A stretch of DNA of 64,000 nucleotides from JBBROS01 sp038229135 (GTDB lineage: Bacteria > Pseudomonadota > Alphaproteobacteria > Acetobacterales > Acetobacteraceae), in NCBI GenBank assembly GCA_038229135.1, contig JBBROS010000003.1:1-64000 (forward strand), written 5' to 3'. Made by a program: the position numbers and the translations under genes. The notes beneath the pieces were generated by a model. The model saw nothing but the letters and a program-made list of their open reading frames with translations, was not told the DNA's origin and ran no database searches. This document shows, piece after piece, positions 46,029 to 54,739 of the stretch; within the stretch, counting starts at the first letter, position 1, and every line of letters starts with the position of its first letter.

Positions 46029-46751
46029 ATGGCCCATTTTTCCAATCGGGTGGTGGACTTCCTCGAGGTCGGCTTCGCGCAACCCAGCGCCGCCGCGATC
46101 GGCCGCGCCTTCTTCCGCGCCCTCGAGCCGTTCGGCTGCAAGGCCATCAACGCCCGCGCCTACCGCAGCCCATCCGACCTGCAGACCCACGGCCACATCT
46201 ACACCCGCATCGCCCCCGAGCGATGCACCCACGTCTATGCCGACCGCCGGTTCGACGCGCACAACCCCCTCCCCCGCCTCCTGCGCCGCCACGTCGGGCC
46301 CATCCACTGGTCCGCCATCAAGCCCCGCGACCCGGGGGAGCGATGGATCGTCGAGACCCTCCGCGACCTCGGCTTCCCCGACGGCCTCGCCATCCCCTGC
46401 CATGGCCCGGACAATTATTTCGGCATCACCAGCCTCGCCTTCGAGCGCCTCCACCAGGTCTCCCCCGAGGACCGCCACGCCATCGAGCTGGCGGCGCTCA
46501 CCCTCCACCAGCGCATGCTGACGCTGGCCAACCAGGCCCGCCCGAAGCTGCCGCCGCTCACCACCCGCGAGCAGGACGTGCTGGCCTACGTCGCCGAGGG
46601 CCGCTCCAACAACCAGATCGCGGACAAGCTCGGGCTCTCGGCCGCCACCATCGCCAGCCACGTGGCCAACCTCCGCCACAAGCTCGGCGCCCGCACCCGC
46701 TCCCAGGCCGTAGCACTCTATCTGTCGGGCCTCGACGCGCTCCAGGACTGA
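46029..46751 (+). CDS. LuxR-family regulator with autoinducer-binding domain (solo)
   Basis: A 240-residue quorum-sensing type regulator. The N-terminal autoinducer domain keeps Asp-Pro spacing in RRFDAHNPLPRL and Trp in GPIHW, as in LuxR/TraR. The C-terminal GerE helix-turn-helix is PPLTTREQDVLAYVAEGRSN then NQIADKLGLSAATIASHVAN. No luxI is in the window, so it may respond to foreign or distant signals. It follows the S24 repressor by 47 bases on the same strand. Confidence 0.9.
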   Translation: MAHFSNRVVDFLEVGFAQPSAAAIGRAFFRALEPFGCKAINARAYRSPSDLQTHGHIYTRIAPERCTHVYADRRFDAHNPLPRLLRRHVGPIHWSAIKPRDPGERWIVETLRDLGFPDGLAIPCHGPDNYFGITSLAFERLHQVSPEDRHAIELAALTLHQRMLTLANQARPKLPPLTTREQDVLAYVAEGRSNNQIADKLGLSAATIASHVANLRHKLGARTRSQAVALYLSGLDALQD

Positions 46752-46816
46752 CGAAACCTATTCCCTTGCAGCCCGTGCGGCGCCACGATGCCCCTCCCAC
46801 CCGGAGGCCTGCCCCC

Positions 46817-47548
46817 ATGCGCGCCATCGCCCTCCTTCTCGTCCTGCTCGCCCTGCCCGCCACCGTCTCCCGAGCGCGCGCCGCCGAACCGGTCGACGTC
46901 GTCCTCGTCCTCGTCTCGGACGTCTCCCGCTCCGTCGACGACGCCGAGTTCCGCATGCAAAAGCAAGGCTATGCCACCGCCTTCAACGACCCCCGCGTGC
47001 TCGCCGCCATCCGCGCCGGGGCCATCGGCGCCATCGCCGTGGCCTATGTCGAGTTCGCCGGCGCCTACGAGGTCCGCACCGTGCTCGACTGGGCCATCAT
47101 CCGGGACCCGGCCTCCGCCCGCGCCTTCGCCGCCAACATCGAGGCCGCCCCACGCTCCTTCTGGGGCCGCACCAGCATCTCCGCCGGCATCGACCGCGCT
47201 ATGAGCCTACTGGCCGAAGCCCCCTTCGAGGCCCAGCGCCGGGTCATCGACGTCGCCGGCGACGGCACCAACAACAACGGCCGCGACGTGGACGCCGCGC
47301 GGGACGACGCCGTGGCCGCGGGCGTGGTGGTCAACGGCCTGGCCATCATCAACGAGAACCCCGTCAACTACAGCTTCGCCCACGTCCAGCCCCCGGGCGG
47401 CCTCACCGAATGGTATCGCCGCCACGTCTCCGGCGGCCCAGGCTCCTTCGTGCTCGAGGTCCGCGACTTCGCCCAGTTCGGCGAGGCCATGACCCGCAAG
47501 CTCATCACCGAAATCGCCGCCCTTCCGGAGTTCAAAGCGCCTCTATGA
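46817..47548 (+). CDS. DUF1194 (VWA-like) exported protein
   Basis: A 243-residue protein with signal peptide MRAIALLLVLLALPATVSRA. The metal-ion-dependent adhesion-site-like motif is VSDVSRSVDD, DxSxS in the VWA manner. VIDVAGDGTNNNGRDVDAAR and RTSISAGIDRAM continue the fold. DUF1194 proteins are periplasmic and of unknown role. GGAGG lies ten bases before the ATG. Its TGA overlaps the next gene (ATGA), so it is coupled to the aldo/keto reductase, an unusual pairing. Confidence 0.88.
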   Translation: MRAIALLLVLLALPATVSRARAAEPVDVVLVLVSDVSRSVDDAEFRMQKQGYATAFNDPRVLAAIRAGAIGAIAVAYVEFAGAYEVRTVLDWAIIRDPASARAFAANIEAAPRSFWGRTSISAGIDRAMSLLAEAPFEAQRRVIDVAGDGTNNNGRDVDAARDDAVAAGVVVNGLAIINENPVNYSFAHVQPPGGLTEWYRRHVSGGPGSFVLEVRDFAQFGEAMTRKLITEIAALPEFKAPL

Positions 47549-48492
47549 TCATCAACAACCTCGGCCGCTCCGGCCTGCGCGTCTCGTCCATCGGCCTCGG
47601 CTGCAACAATTTCGGCGGCCGCATCGACACCGAGGCCAGCCGCGCCGTGGTCCACGCCGCACTCGACGCCGGCATCACCCTTTTCGACACCGCCGACGTC
47701 TACGGCAACCAGGGCGGCTCCGAGGCGGCATTGGGCGAGATCCTCGGGCCGCGCCGGCACGACATCGTCCTCGCCTCCAAGTTCGCGATGCCCATGGACG
47801 CTGCCGAAACCCTCAAGGGCGCAAGCCGCCGCTACATCGTCCGCGCCTGCGAGGCCAGCCTGAAGCGCCTCCGCACGGACCACATCGATCTCTACCAGCA
47901 GCACCGCCCGGACCCGCTGACCCCCATCGAGGAAACCCTCCGCGCGCTGGACGACCTCACCCGCGCCGGGAAGATCCGTTACGCCGGGTGCAGCAACCTC
48001 CCCGCCTGGCAGGTCGCCGACGCCGCCTGGACTGCCCGTCTCCACAACCTCTCGGCCTTCGTCTCCTGCCAGGACGAGCTGAGCCTTCTGCATCGCCGCC
48101 ACGAGGCCGAGTTGCTGCCCGCCATGCGCGCCCACGGCCTCGGCCTGCTGCCCTACTTCCCCCTCGCCTCCGGCCTGCTCACCGGCAAATACCGCCGCAA
48201 CCACCCAATGCCCGAAAACGCCCGCCTCACCACCACCCAGCGCCTGGCGGACCGCTACCTGACGGACGCGAACTGGACCGGCGCCGAAGCCCTCGCCGAC
48301 TTCGCGGAGGCCCGCGGCCACACCCTGCTCGAGCTCGCCTTCAGCTGGCTGCTGGCCACCGCACCCGTCGCCAGCGTCATCGCCGGCGCCACGAAGCCCG
48401 AGCAGGTGCACCAGAACGTCGCCGCCGGGTCGTGGACGCTGACCCCGGAGGACATGGCCGAGATCGACCGGCTGGCGCCGCCCCCCGCCTAG
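47545..48492 (+). CDS. aldo/keto reductase
   Basis: A 315-residue NADPH-dependent oxidoreductase with a TIM-barrel fold. The catalytic tetrad is visible: Asp and Tyr in LFDTADVYG, Lys in VLASKFAMP, and His in YQQHRPDP. SKYRR-type cofactor residues appear as SGLLTGKYRR. It resembles the YghZ/Gcy1-like group acting on small aldehydes or ketones. It starts four bases before the end of the DUF1194 gene. A chaperone or periplasmic partner is not evident. Confidence 0.92.
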   Translation: MIINNLGRSGLRVSSIGLGCNNFGGRIDTEASRAVVHAALDAGITLFDTADVYGNQGGSEAALGEILGPRRHDIVLASKFAMPMDAAETLKGASRRYIVRACEASLKRLRTDHIDLYQQHRPDPLTPIEETLRALDDLTRAGKIRYAGCSNLPAWQVADAAWTARLHNLSAFVSCQDELSLLHRRHEAELLPAMRAHGLGLLPYFPLASGLLTGKYRRNHPMPENARLTTTQRLADRYLTDANWTGAEALADFAEARGHTLLELAFSWLLATAPVASVIAGATKPEQVHQNVAAGSWTLTPEDMAEIDRLAPPPA

Positions 48493-48570
48493 CCTCACAA
48501 TCCCGTATGGGCCGAACTTAACAATCGGTCCCGCGCTCTGCCTGCACGACTGCAGCAGGAGCGACCCACG

Positions 48571-48993
48571 GTGCCTCACGACCCGCCGACCGCCCACCAG
48601 GAGGCGGATACGATCCGCCTGATGGCGGAGGAGGCGCGAGTCGATACTCGCCTGGTCGAGCGGGAGCGCGTCCGCGTCCACGTGTCCACCGACGAGTACG
48701 ACGAGACGATTGAAACCCTGCTGATGCGCCAGGATGTCGTCGTCGACCGGGTCCCGCTCGGCCATGACGTGAACGTGGCGCCCCAGGTTCGGCAGGACGG
48801 CAACACAATCATCGTCCCGGTCCTGGAAGAACGGATCGTGGTGACCAAACAGCTCGTCCTAAAGGAGGAGCTGCACATCCGCATTGACGTGACCCGGACC
48901 CCGGAGGCCCACACCGTCCGCCTCCGTCGCGAGCACGCGACCATCGAACGGGACGACCCAACTCACTCGAAACCTACAAGGAACGAACCATGA
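48571..48993 (+). CDS. DUF2382 (YsnF-like) protein, short form
   Basis: A 140-residue stress-type protein. The DUF2382 motif DTRLVERERVRVHVSTDEYD is followed by LMRQDVVVDRVPLGHDV and ERIVVTKQLVLKEELHIR. It starts on a GTG and has no N-terminal partner domain. Its end overlaps the next gene (ATGA), which carries the same domain, so the two are an obvious duplicated, co-expressed pair. The family is linked to general stress or desiccation, but its activity is not known. Confidence 0.86.
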   Translation: MPHDPPTAHQEADTIRLMAEEARVDTRLVERERVRVHVSTDEYDETIETLLMRQDVVVDRVPLGHDVNVAPQVRQDGNTIIVPVLEERIVVTKQLVLKEELHIRIDVTRTPEAHTVRLRREHATIERDDPTHSKPTRNEP

Positions 48994-50093
48994 GCGACCT
49001 CTCCGGCAGCGGCGCCTACAACCAGTCGGCGGCCCACGACACGGCCCTCTATGACCCGAACGTGCACGACAACCAGATCGTGGCCATGTACGATTCGGAC
49101 GCCGGCGCACGCCAGGCCATGCAGGTTCTGGTGAGCCAGGGCTTCCCGGCCAGCGCCATGCACGTCGTCGCCCGCCCCGGCGACACCACGGACGCGACCG
49201 CCGCCGAGGAGGGCCTGTGGGGCGCCATCAAGTCCCTCTTCGTGCCCGACGAGGAGCGCAGCACCTACAACCACGCCATCACCCGCGGCCATGCCATGTT
49301 GGTCGTGACCCCCGAGGGAACGACGGACCGCTCGCGCCTGATCCACGCGCTCGAGGCCACGCACCCGCTCGACTTCGACGCCAAGCTCGAGGAGTGGCGC
49401 CAGGCTGGCTACGAGAACATCGCTGCCGTGCCGGAGAAGACGGGCGGTATGAATACTCTTGCGGCAGCCGGGATGGCCGGCACAGCGGTCGGCATGGACC
49501 AGCTTCCGAAGAGCACCGGCCCGGCTGCCTCGCACGCCTCCCCCACCCCTGCTCCGACCGTTGCGCCGACCGCTGCGCATGCCGCCGCCCCCGCGCCCAA
49601 GCCGGTGACGGCCTCGCAGCCGTCCAGCGCCGCCACCGGTAACGATACCGATACCATCAAGGTCATGGAGGAGCGCCTTCGCATCGGCAAGCGTGAGGTT
49701 GCCGCCGGCGCCGTGCGCATCCGCAGCTACATCGTCGAGCGCCCCGTCGAAGAGCAGGTCCGCCTGCACGAGGAGCGCATCCACGTCGAGCGTCACCCCG
49801 TGGACCGCGCCGCAACCGCGGCCGACACCGCCGCATTCCAGGAGCGCACCATCGAGGCGCGCGCCACTTCGGAAGAAGCCGTCATCAGCAAGGAGGCCCG
49901 CGTGGTCGAAGAGATCGGTATCAAGAAGGAAGCCTCGGACCGAGTCGAGACGGTGCGCGACACCGTGCGCGAGACAAAGGTCGAGATCGAGGGCGACACC
50001 AAGGGCACGCTCGCCGGCAAGACCGGCCCAACCGGTGCCCCGAACGCCACCCCCGGCGTAACCAACAGCGGCATGAACGCGCCGCGCAAGTAG
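48990..50093 (+). CDS. YsnF/AvaK-like protein: general-stress 17M domain plus DUF2382
   Basis: A 367-residue protein. The N-terminus (HDNQIVAMYDSDAGARQAMQ) is the YflT/general stress protein 17M-like domain. A Pro/Ala/Thr-rich linker spans about residues 170-215. The DUF2382 domain (VMEERLRIGKREVAAGAVRI, VERPVEEQVRLHEERIHVER) completes it. The Glu/Lys/Arg-rich helical tail resembles desiccation-linked proteins. It is coupled to the shorter DUF2382 gene upstream. Both would suit osmotic or drought stress; no stress sigma factor is in the window. Confidence 0.9.
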   Translation: MSDLSGSGAYNQSAAHDTALYDPNVHDNQIVAMYDSDAGARQAMQVLVSQGFPASAMHVVARPGDTTDATAAEEGLWGAIKSLFVPDEERSTYNHAITRGHAMLVVTPEGTTDRSRLIHALEATHPLDFDAKLEEWRQAGYENIAAVPEKTGGMNTLAAAGMAGTAVGMDQLPKSTGPAASHASPTPAPTVAPTAAHAAAPAPKPVTASQPSSAATGNDTDTIKVMEERLRIGKREVAAGAVRIRSYIVERPVEEQVRLHEERIHVERHPVDRAATAADTAAFQERTIEARATSEEAVISKEARVVEEIGIKKEASDRVETVRDTVRETKVEIEGDTKGTLAGKTGPTGAPNATPGVTNSGMNAPRK

Positions 50094-50103
50094 AGCGGAC
50101 ACT

Positions 50104-50142
50104 CTCCCCCCCCTTCCCCTCGCGGGGTGGGCGGGGGAGGGG
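50104..50142 (+). repeat. GC palindromic element (family A), copy 14
   Basis: TCCCCCCCCTTCCCCTCGCG then GGGTGGGCGGGGGAGGGG, ten bases after the DUF2382 stop and ahead of the DUF3833 gene. Confidence 0.85.
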
Positions 50143-50180
50143 ACATCGCGAACCCCGCCTGCCGACCTGAGAGGGCCCTA

Positions 50181-50708
50181 GTGCGCCGCCGAGCCCTCCT
50201 TCTCACGATTACACTCGCCGCCTGCTCGGATCCCCTGCCGGTCGCCGATTTCGCCGAGCAGCCCCCCATGCTCGACCCGGTCCGCTTCTTCAGCGGCCAC
50301 GTCAGTTCCTGGGGCGTCATGGAAAACCGCTCCGGCCAGCCCACCAACGTGGTCCGCACCGACTGCCGCGGCACGCCGGACGGCCCCGACGCCATCCGCA
50401 TGACCCAGACGCTGACCATCGGCACCGACGCGCCCATCACACGCGAGTGGCGCATGCGCCGCATCTCCCCAGGCCGGTTCGAGGCCACCGCAAACGACAT
50501 GGTCGGCACCGCCACGGGCGAAGTCGCCGGCCGTGCATTCCACTGGCAATGGACCCTCGCCCTTTCCCCCGGGAACGCGCTGAAGAACGTCACCATGGAC
50601 CAGTGGTGGTACCTGCAGCCCGACGGCTCCTTGCTCAATCGCACGACCGTCCGCAAACTCGGCATCATCGCTGCCGAGGTGACCGAACATTTCGTCCCAA
50701 CGCCCTGA
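50181..50708 (+). CDS. DUF3833 lipoprotein
   Basis: A 175-residue predicted lipoprotein. The N-terminus RRRALLLTITLAACSDP has a lipobox (LAAC). The DUF3833 core includes FFSGHVSSWGVMENRSG, TQTLTIGTDAPITREWRMRR and DQWWYLQPDGSLLNRTTVRK. Function unknown. It starts on a GTG; frames from 50127 upstream run through the palindromic element. The NUDIX gene follows 46 bases later. Confidence 0.85.
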   Translation: MRRRALLLTITLAACSDPLPVADFAEQPPMLDPVRFFSGHVSSWGVMENRSGQPTNVVRTDCRGTPDGPDAIRMTQTLTIGTDAPITREWRMRRISPGRFEATANDMVGTATGEVAGRAFHWQWTLALSPGNALKNVTMDQWWYLQPDGSLLNRTTVRKLGIIAAEVTEHFVPTP

Positions 50709-50754
50709 CCCCCTCCCTCCCGAACCCTGGCCCTCGCACCCCGTCGACCCCACG

Positions 50755-51399
50755 GTGGAACTGCACATCACCCGGGAAATGCCGGCGCTCGACCCGGCGC
50801 TCGAGGCGCGCATCGACGCGCTCTGGCTCGAGGCCAACACCCGCTCCCGCCTCTTCAACGGCCGCATCTTCAGCGTCGACCGTATCTCCGCCTACCGGAT
50901 CGAGGGCCACTGGAGCGAATACCGCCGCATCATCGCCCAGCTGAACGACGCGAGCCTCGTGCCCCTCGTCGGCGTCCGCAACCTCGCCGTCGTCGGCGTC
51001 ATCCACACGCCCCAGGGCTGCATCGCCGTCGGCCGCCGCGAGCCCCGCGCCTCATACCAGCAGGGCCTATGGCAGCTCTGCCCCGCCGGCAGCGTGGACC
51101 AGTCCGCCGCCACACCCACGGGCGCGGACTGGCGCCAGGCGATCCTCGCCGAGCTAGAGGAGGAGCTCGGCCTCCACGCGGCAGACATCGCCGCCATGAC
51201 GGCCTACCGCCTCGTCGACCACCCCCACGGCGTCATCGACCTCGGCATCCACATCGAGACCCATCTCGACGCGGACGCCCTCCGCGCCCGACACGCCGCG
51301 AGCGGCAATGACGAATACGACGCGCTCGAGGTCCTTCCACCCGACGCGCTCCTCGCCCTCAACCCACTATCCCCGGCCGCCCCCGTCCTGCTCGGCTGA
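50755..51399 (+). CDS. NUDIX-fold hydrolase with a stretched NUDIX box
   Basis: A 214-residue NUDIX protein. AVGRREPRASYQQGLWQLCP and GSVDQSA lead to ILAELEEELGL, which is the REUxEExGU half of the box; the usual Arg is Ala, and the box is about six residues longer than consensus. The metal-binding glutamates are kept. The substrate is unknown. It starts on a GTG at 50755 and is convergent with the AsmA-like gene. Confidence 0.82.
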   Translation: MELHITREMPALDPALEARIDALWLEANTRSRLFNGRIFSVDRISAYRIEGHWSEYRRIIAQLNDASLVPLVGVRNLAVVGVIHTPQGCIAVGRREPRASYQQGLWQLCPAGSVDQSAATPTGADWRQAILAELEEELGLHAADIAAMTAYRLVDHPHGVIDLGIHIETHLDADALRARHAASGNDEYDALEVLPPDALLALNPLSPAAPVLLG

Positions 51400-51452
51400 A
51401 AGACGCGCGTCGGGTAGCATCACGAACGGACCGCTGGAAAAGCGGGAAAAGC

Positions 51453-54400
51453 TCAATCGAACAGCCGGAACAACCCTCGCAGGAACCCGGGCGTCAGCGC
51501 GCTCAGCGGGTTCACACTCACCGAAGGCGAAGCACTCGGCCCCCGCATCGTGTAGTCGACCGCCACCAGACCCCCGCCCTGCTCCGCGCTGAACAGCCGC
51601 CCCAGCAGCGGGATCCGCCCCAGCAGCGAGTTGAACACGTAGGCCGGCACCACCGTCCCCTTCAGGTCCACCGTCTTGCGAGCCGTATCCACCCGCCCCC
51701 GCGCCGTCAGCCCCAGCGAGGCGCTGAATGCCCGCGCCTGGTCCACCTCGAGCACCCGTCCATCCCACGAGAACGGCATCACCCCCTCCCGGAACGATAA
51801 GCCCGGCCCGCTCAGCGCCTCCACCACGCCATAGATCGTCACGGCCTGCAGCAGCTTCCCGAAGGCAGGCGCACCCTTCACGCTGAACCCGCTCAGCCGT
51901 GCCTCTCCAGCAAGCGGCGCCGGGCGCCTGGTGTCGTCGTACACCGCATCCAGCGCCAGCGTGCCGCCGACGATGTCGTCGACGAAGTCCATCGCCCGGA
52001 GCGCCGCGCCGCCATCCTCGGCGCGCACCACGAGCCGCCGCCCCGTCCCTTGCGGCCGGATGCTCGCCGTCGCCCGCGCCGCCCCCTGCGTGGTCGCATC
52101 CAACAGGTTCAGCCGCCGCCCATCGTGCCCGGCCTTCGCCACCACGCCCTCCAGCACCCCCTTGTCCGACAGCCGCACCCGGTCGAACCGCACCTCCGCC
52201 ACCCACGGGTCCCCCCGCTCCCCGGTATCGGGCCGCGCCAGCTCGGCCGACAGGTCGAGCATCGCCCCCTGGAGCTTGGCTTCCAGCACCTCGTTCGGCC
52301 CGGCCGGGAAGCGCACCTGGCCGCTCGCCTGCGTCGCCCCCAGCACGGCCCGGCTCAGCACCAGCAGCAGAGGCCGGTTGCCCACCATCTCGGCCCGCCC
52401 CTCGATCGCCATGCCCGGCCCCGCCATCCGGATCGCGTCGATCCCGGCCAGCGCATCCCCCCGCAGCCGCACCACCGCCTGCCCCTCCGCGGGCTGCCCC
52501 GGTGCCTTGCTCCATCCCGGCAGCTTCAGCGCCGCCTCCCGCAGGTCAGCCTTCACCACGATCTCGCCCGACCCATCCCGCCGCTGCGAATACTGCGCCG
52601 TGAACGCCCCCGGCCCCGTCATCACCCCCGCCGCATCCAGCCCCGCCGCCGCCAGCTGCACCGCCGTCGCCCGCCCCGTCGCCGTCGCCCGCTGCACCAC
52701 CTGGCTCGCCGGGCCGTTGCGGAAATCCATCTCCACCTGCATCTGCCCCAGGATGCCCGCCACGGCCGCCGTACCCTGGGCGCGGAGGCTGTCCTGCGTC
52801 ACGTCGAACCGCACATCCCCCCGGTCCAGGTCCCGCCCGGCGATCAGCCCGCCCAGCCGCAGCTCCGTCGCCCGCACCTGCGCCCCGATCTTCACGTCCT
52901 CGAACTGCAGGTGCTCCTCGAGCGGCACCGTCACGTTCAGCCGCCCGGTGAACCTGCCCGCCGGGTCCCGCATGGGGATCGGCTTGCGGTCGAGCAGCCG
53001 GAGCCGCTTGTGCCGAAGCAGCGCGATCAGCTCCGGCACCTGGCCCGCCACGTCCGCCTGCAGCGACAGCACCTGGTCCTTCTCCGCCAGCCCCACGATC
53101 CGCACGGACCCGTTGCTCAACGTCGCATTCCCCTGATGCGCGCTGGGGATGGCGATCGTCAGCTCCTCGAGCCCCTTGATCGTCAGCACCGCCTGCGCCC
53201 CCTCCACCGGCGGCACCGGCTTCAGCCAGTGGATCGTCACGTTCTCGCCTACCATGCTCCCGTCGATGCTGGTGATGGCCACGTCGGACAGCCCGTTATC
53301 CGTCACGAACCCCAGCGCCACCGCCCCGTCGCGCGCCACCCCGGCGGTGATGTTCTCCACCAGCCACGGCCGCACGTGCCCGCCCAGCGCCTCGGGCCAC
53401 AGCACGCCGAGGTCGGTGAACGACAGATGGTCCAGCGCCGCCATGACCTTGCCCTCGATCCGGTCCCCCAGCGCCGCCTCGCCCTTCAGCGTCACCGTCG
53501 TGGGCCACGCGCCGCCGGGCGCATGCACCACGGCCTGCACCTGGTGGGCCACCACCCGGTCGGGCCGCCGCCAGCCGGGCCGCGTCCAGGCCGCCTCGAG
53601 GTCGGCGACCATCCGGTCGAACCCGATCAGCGTGTCGGCCGCCCGCAGCCGCCCCGCCCCGGCCTCGAGCCGCAGCGTCGCCTCCATCGGCCGCAGCCGC
53701 GCAGAAAGCCGCGCCGTCGCCACCCCGCGCACCGCCGCCTCGAGCGTCCTCGGCGCCACGTCGTCCAGCGCCGGAAGTGCGGCCTGCATCGACCCGGCAT
53801 CCACCGGCGCCAGCTCCACCCGCGCCGCCGTCTCCCCCTCGCCGGACACTTCGGCCCGCAGCGTGAGCGCGGCCACCGCCCCGCCCACCTTCGGCCCCGC
53901 CAGCACCCGCGCCACCCCCTCGCCGCTCACCCCGCCCGACTCCGGCCGCTCGAGCACCAGCCGCGCCACCTCCACCACCACCGCCCCGCCCGCCACACGC
54001 TGCAGGAACGGGTCGTGCACCTGCACCCGCGCCTCCTCCACCCGCACCGACTGCAGCGCCGTGGTCCAGGGTGGGCCGTTCCCCGCCTCCTCCCCCGAAG
54101 GCGGCGCCGCCAGCGCCCGAAGCACGTCCTCGATCGTTGCCAGGTCCTGCGCCGGCGGCGCCCCCTCGTCCTCCAGCACGAGCCCACCGAGGTCCAGCGC
54201 CAGCCCCGCCGGCCCCCGCCGCAGCGCGAGCTCGAGCCCCCGCGCATGCACCGTGCGCAGCGCCACCTGGCCCCGCAGCAGCGGCCCGGCACGCAGGGTG
54301 CCCTCCACCAGCCCGGCCCGCAGCACCGCCACCGCCGCTCCGTTCACCACCATCACGTCCCGCAGCGCGAAGCCAAGCGGCGCCCCCGCACCCCGGTGGA

Positions 54401-54689
54401 ACCCGCCCCACTCCAGCGCCGCCCCCCCGATCACGAGCCGCGCCCCGCCCTCGCGCACATTCACCGCCGCCTCGGCCTGCCGCGCCAGCCATGGCACCTC
54501 GAGCGGCCCCTGCGACAGCCGCCACCCCAGCCCCAGCGCCGCCAGCGCCACGAGCACCAGCAGCCACAGGGCCAGCGTGAGCAGCCCCCGCAGCGCATGC
54601 CCGCACTCCCGCGCGACCGCCCCGCCTCTCCATCGTCCCTCGGCGGAGGGCCGGGGCGAGGGCTCGGCCGCCTGCACGTCCGAACTCAT
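51453..54689 (-). CDS. AsmA-like/DUF3971 (YhdP-type) membrane-anchored protein
   Basis: A 1078-residue inner-membrane-anchored periplasmic protein. After about 40 charged residues an N-terminal helix (LLTLALWLLVLVALAALGLG) anchors it. The long beta-rich body and the C-terminal AsmA region (YTMRGPSASPSVSVNPLSAL, LTPGFLRGLF) fit bridge-like lipid carriers such as YhdP, which move phospholipids to the outer membrane. The extreme N-terminus (PSPRPSAEGRWRGG) is encoded by a family A element. It is divergent from glnE by 50 bases. Confidence 0.85.
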   Translation of the reverse strand: MSSDVQAAEPSPRPSAEGRWRGGAVARECGHALRGLLTLALWLLVLVALAALGLGWRLSQGPLEVPWLARQAEAAVNVREGGARLVIGGAALEWGGFHRGAGAPLGFALRDVMVVNGAAVAVLRAGLVEGTLRAGPLLRGQVALRTVHARGLELALRRGPAGLALDLGGLVLEDEGAPPAQDLATIEDVLRALAAPPSGEEAGNGPPWTTALQSVRVEEARVQVHDPFLQRVAGGAVVVEVARLVLERPESGGVSGEGVARVLAGPKVGGAVAALTLRAEVSGEGETAARVELAPVDAGSMQAALPALDDVAPRTLEAAVRGVATARLSARLRPMEATLRLEAGAGRLRAADTLIGFDRMVADLEAAWTRPGWRRPDRVVAHQVQAVVHAPGGAWPTTVTLKGEAALGDRIEGKVMAALDHLSFTDLGVLWPEALGGHVRPWLVENITAGVARDGAVALGFVTDNGLSDVAITSIDGSMVGENVTIHWLKPVPPVEGAQAVLTIKGLEELTIAIPSAHQGNATLSNGSVRIVGLAEKDQVLSLQADVAGQVPELIALLRHKRLRLLDRKPIPMRDPAGRFTGRLNVTVPLEEHLQFEDVKIGAQVRATELRLGGLIAGRDLDRGDVRFDVTQDSLRAQGTAAVAGILGQMQVEMDFRNGPASQVVQRATATGRATAVQLAAAGLDAAGVMTGPGAFTAQYSQRRDGSGEIVVKADLREAALKLPGWSKAPGQPAEGQAVVRLRGDALAGIDAIRMAGPGMAIEGRAEMVGNRPLLLVLSRAVLGATQASGQVRFPAGPNEVLEAKLQGAMLDLSAELARPDTGERGDPWVAEVRFDRVRLSDKGVLEGVVAKAGHDGRRLNLLDATTQGAARATASIRPQGTGRRLVVRAEDGGAALRAMDFVDDIVGGTLALDAVYDDTRRPAPLAGEARLSGFSVKGAPAFGKLLQAVTIYGVVEALSGPGLSFREGVMPFSWDGRVLEVDQARAFSASLGLTARGRVDTARKTVDLKGTVVPAYVFNSLLGRIPLLGRLFSAEQGGGLVAVDYTMRGPSASPSVSVNPLSALTPGFLRGLFRLFD
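54624..54662 (+). repeat. GC palindromic element (family A), copy 15, coding
   Basis: A diverged copy (GCCTCTCCATCGTCCCTCGG then CGGAGGGCCGGGGCGAGGG) in plus orientation, read antisense as the N-terminal tail of the AsmA-like protein. Confidence 0.65.
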
Positions 54690-54739
54690 GGCGAGGCCTG
54701 CCCGTTGACGCAGGCCACCCCAGCCACCCACCCTGCCGC

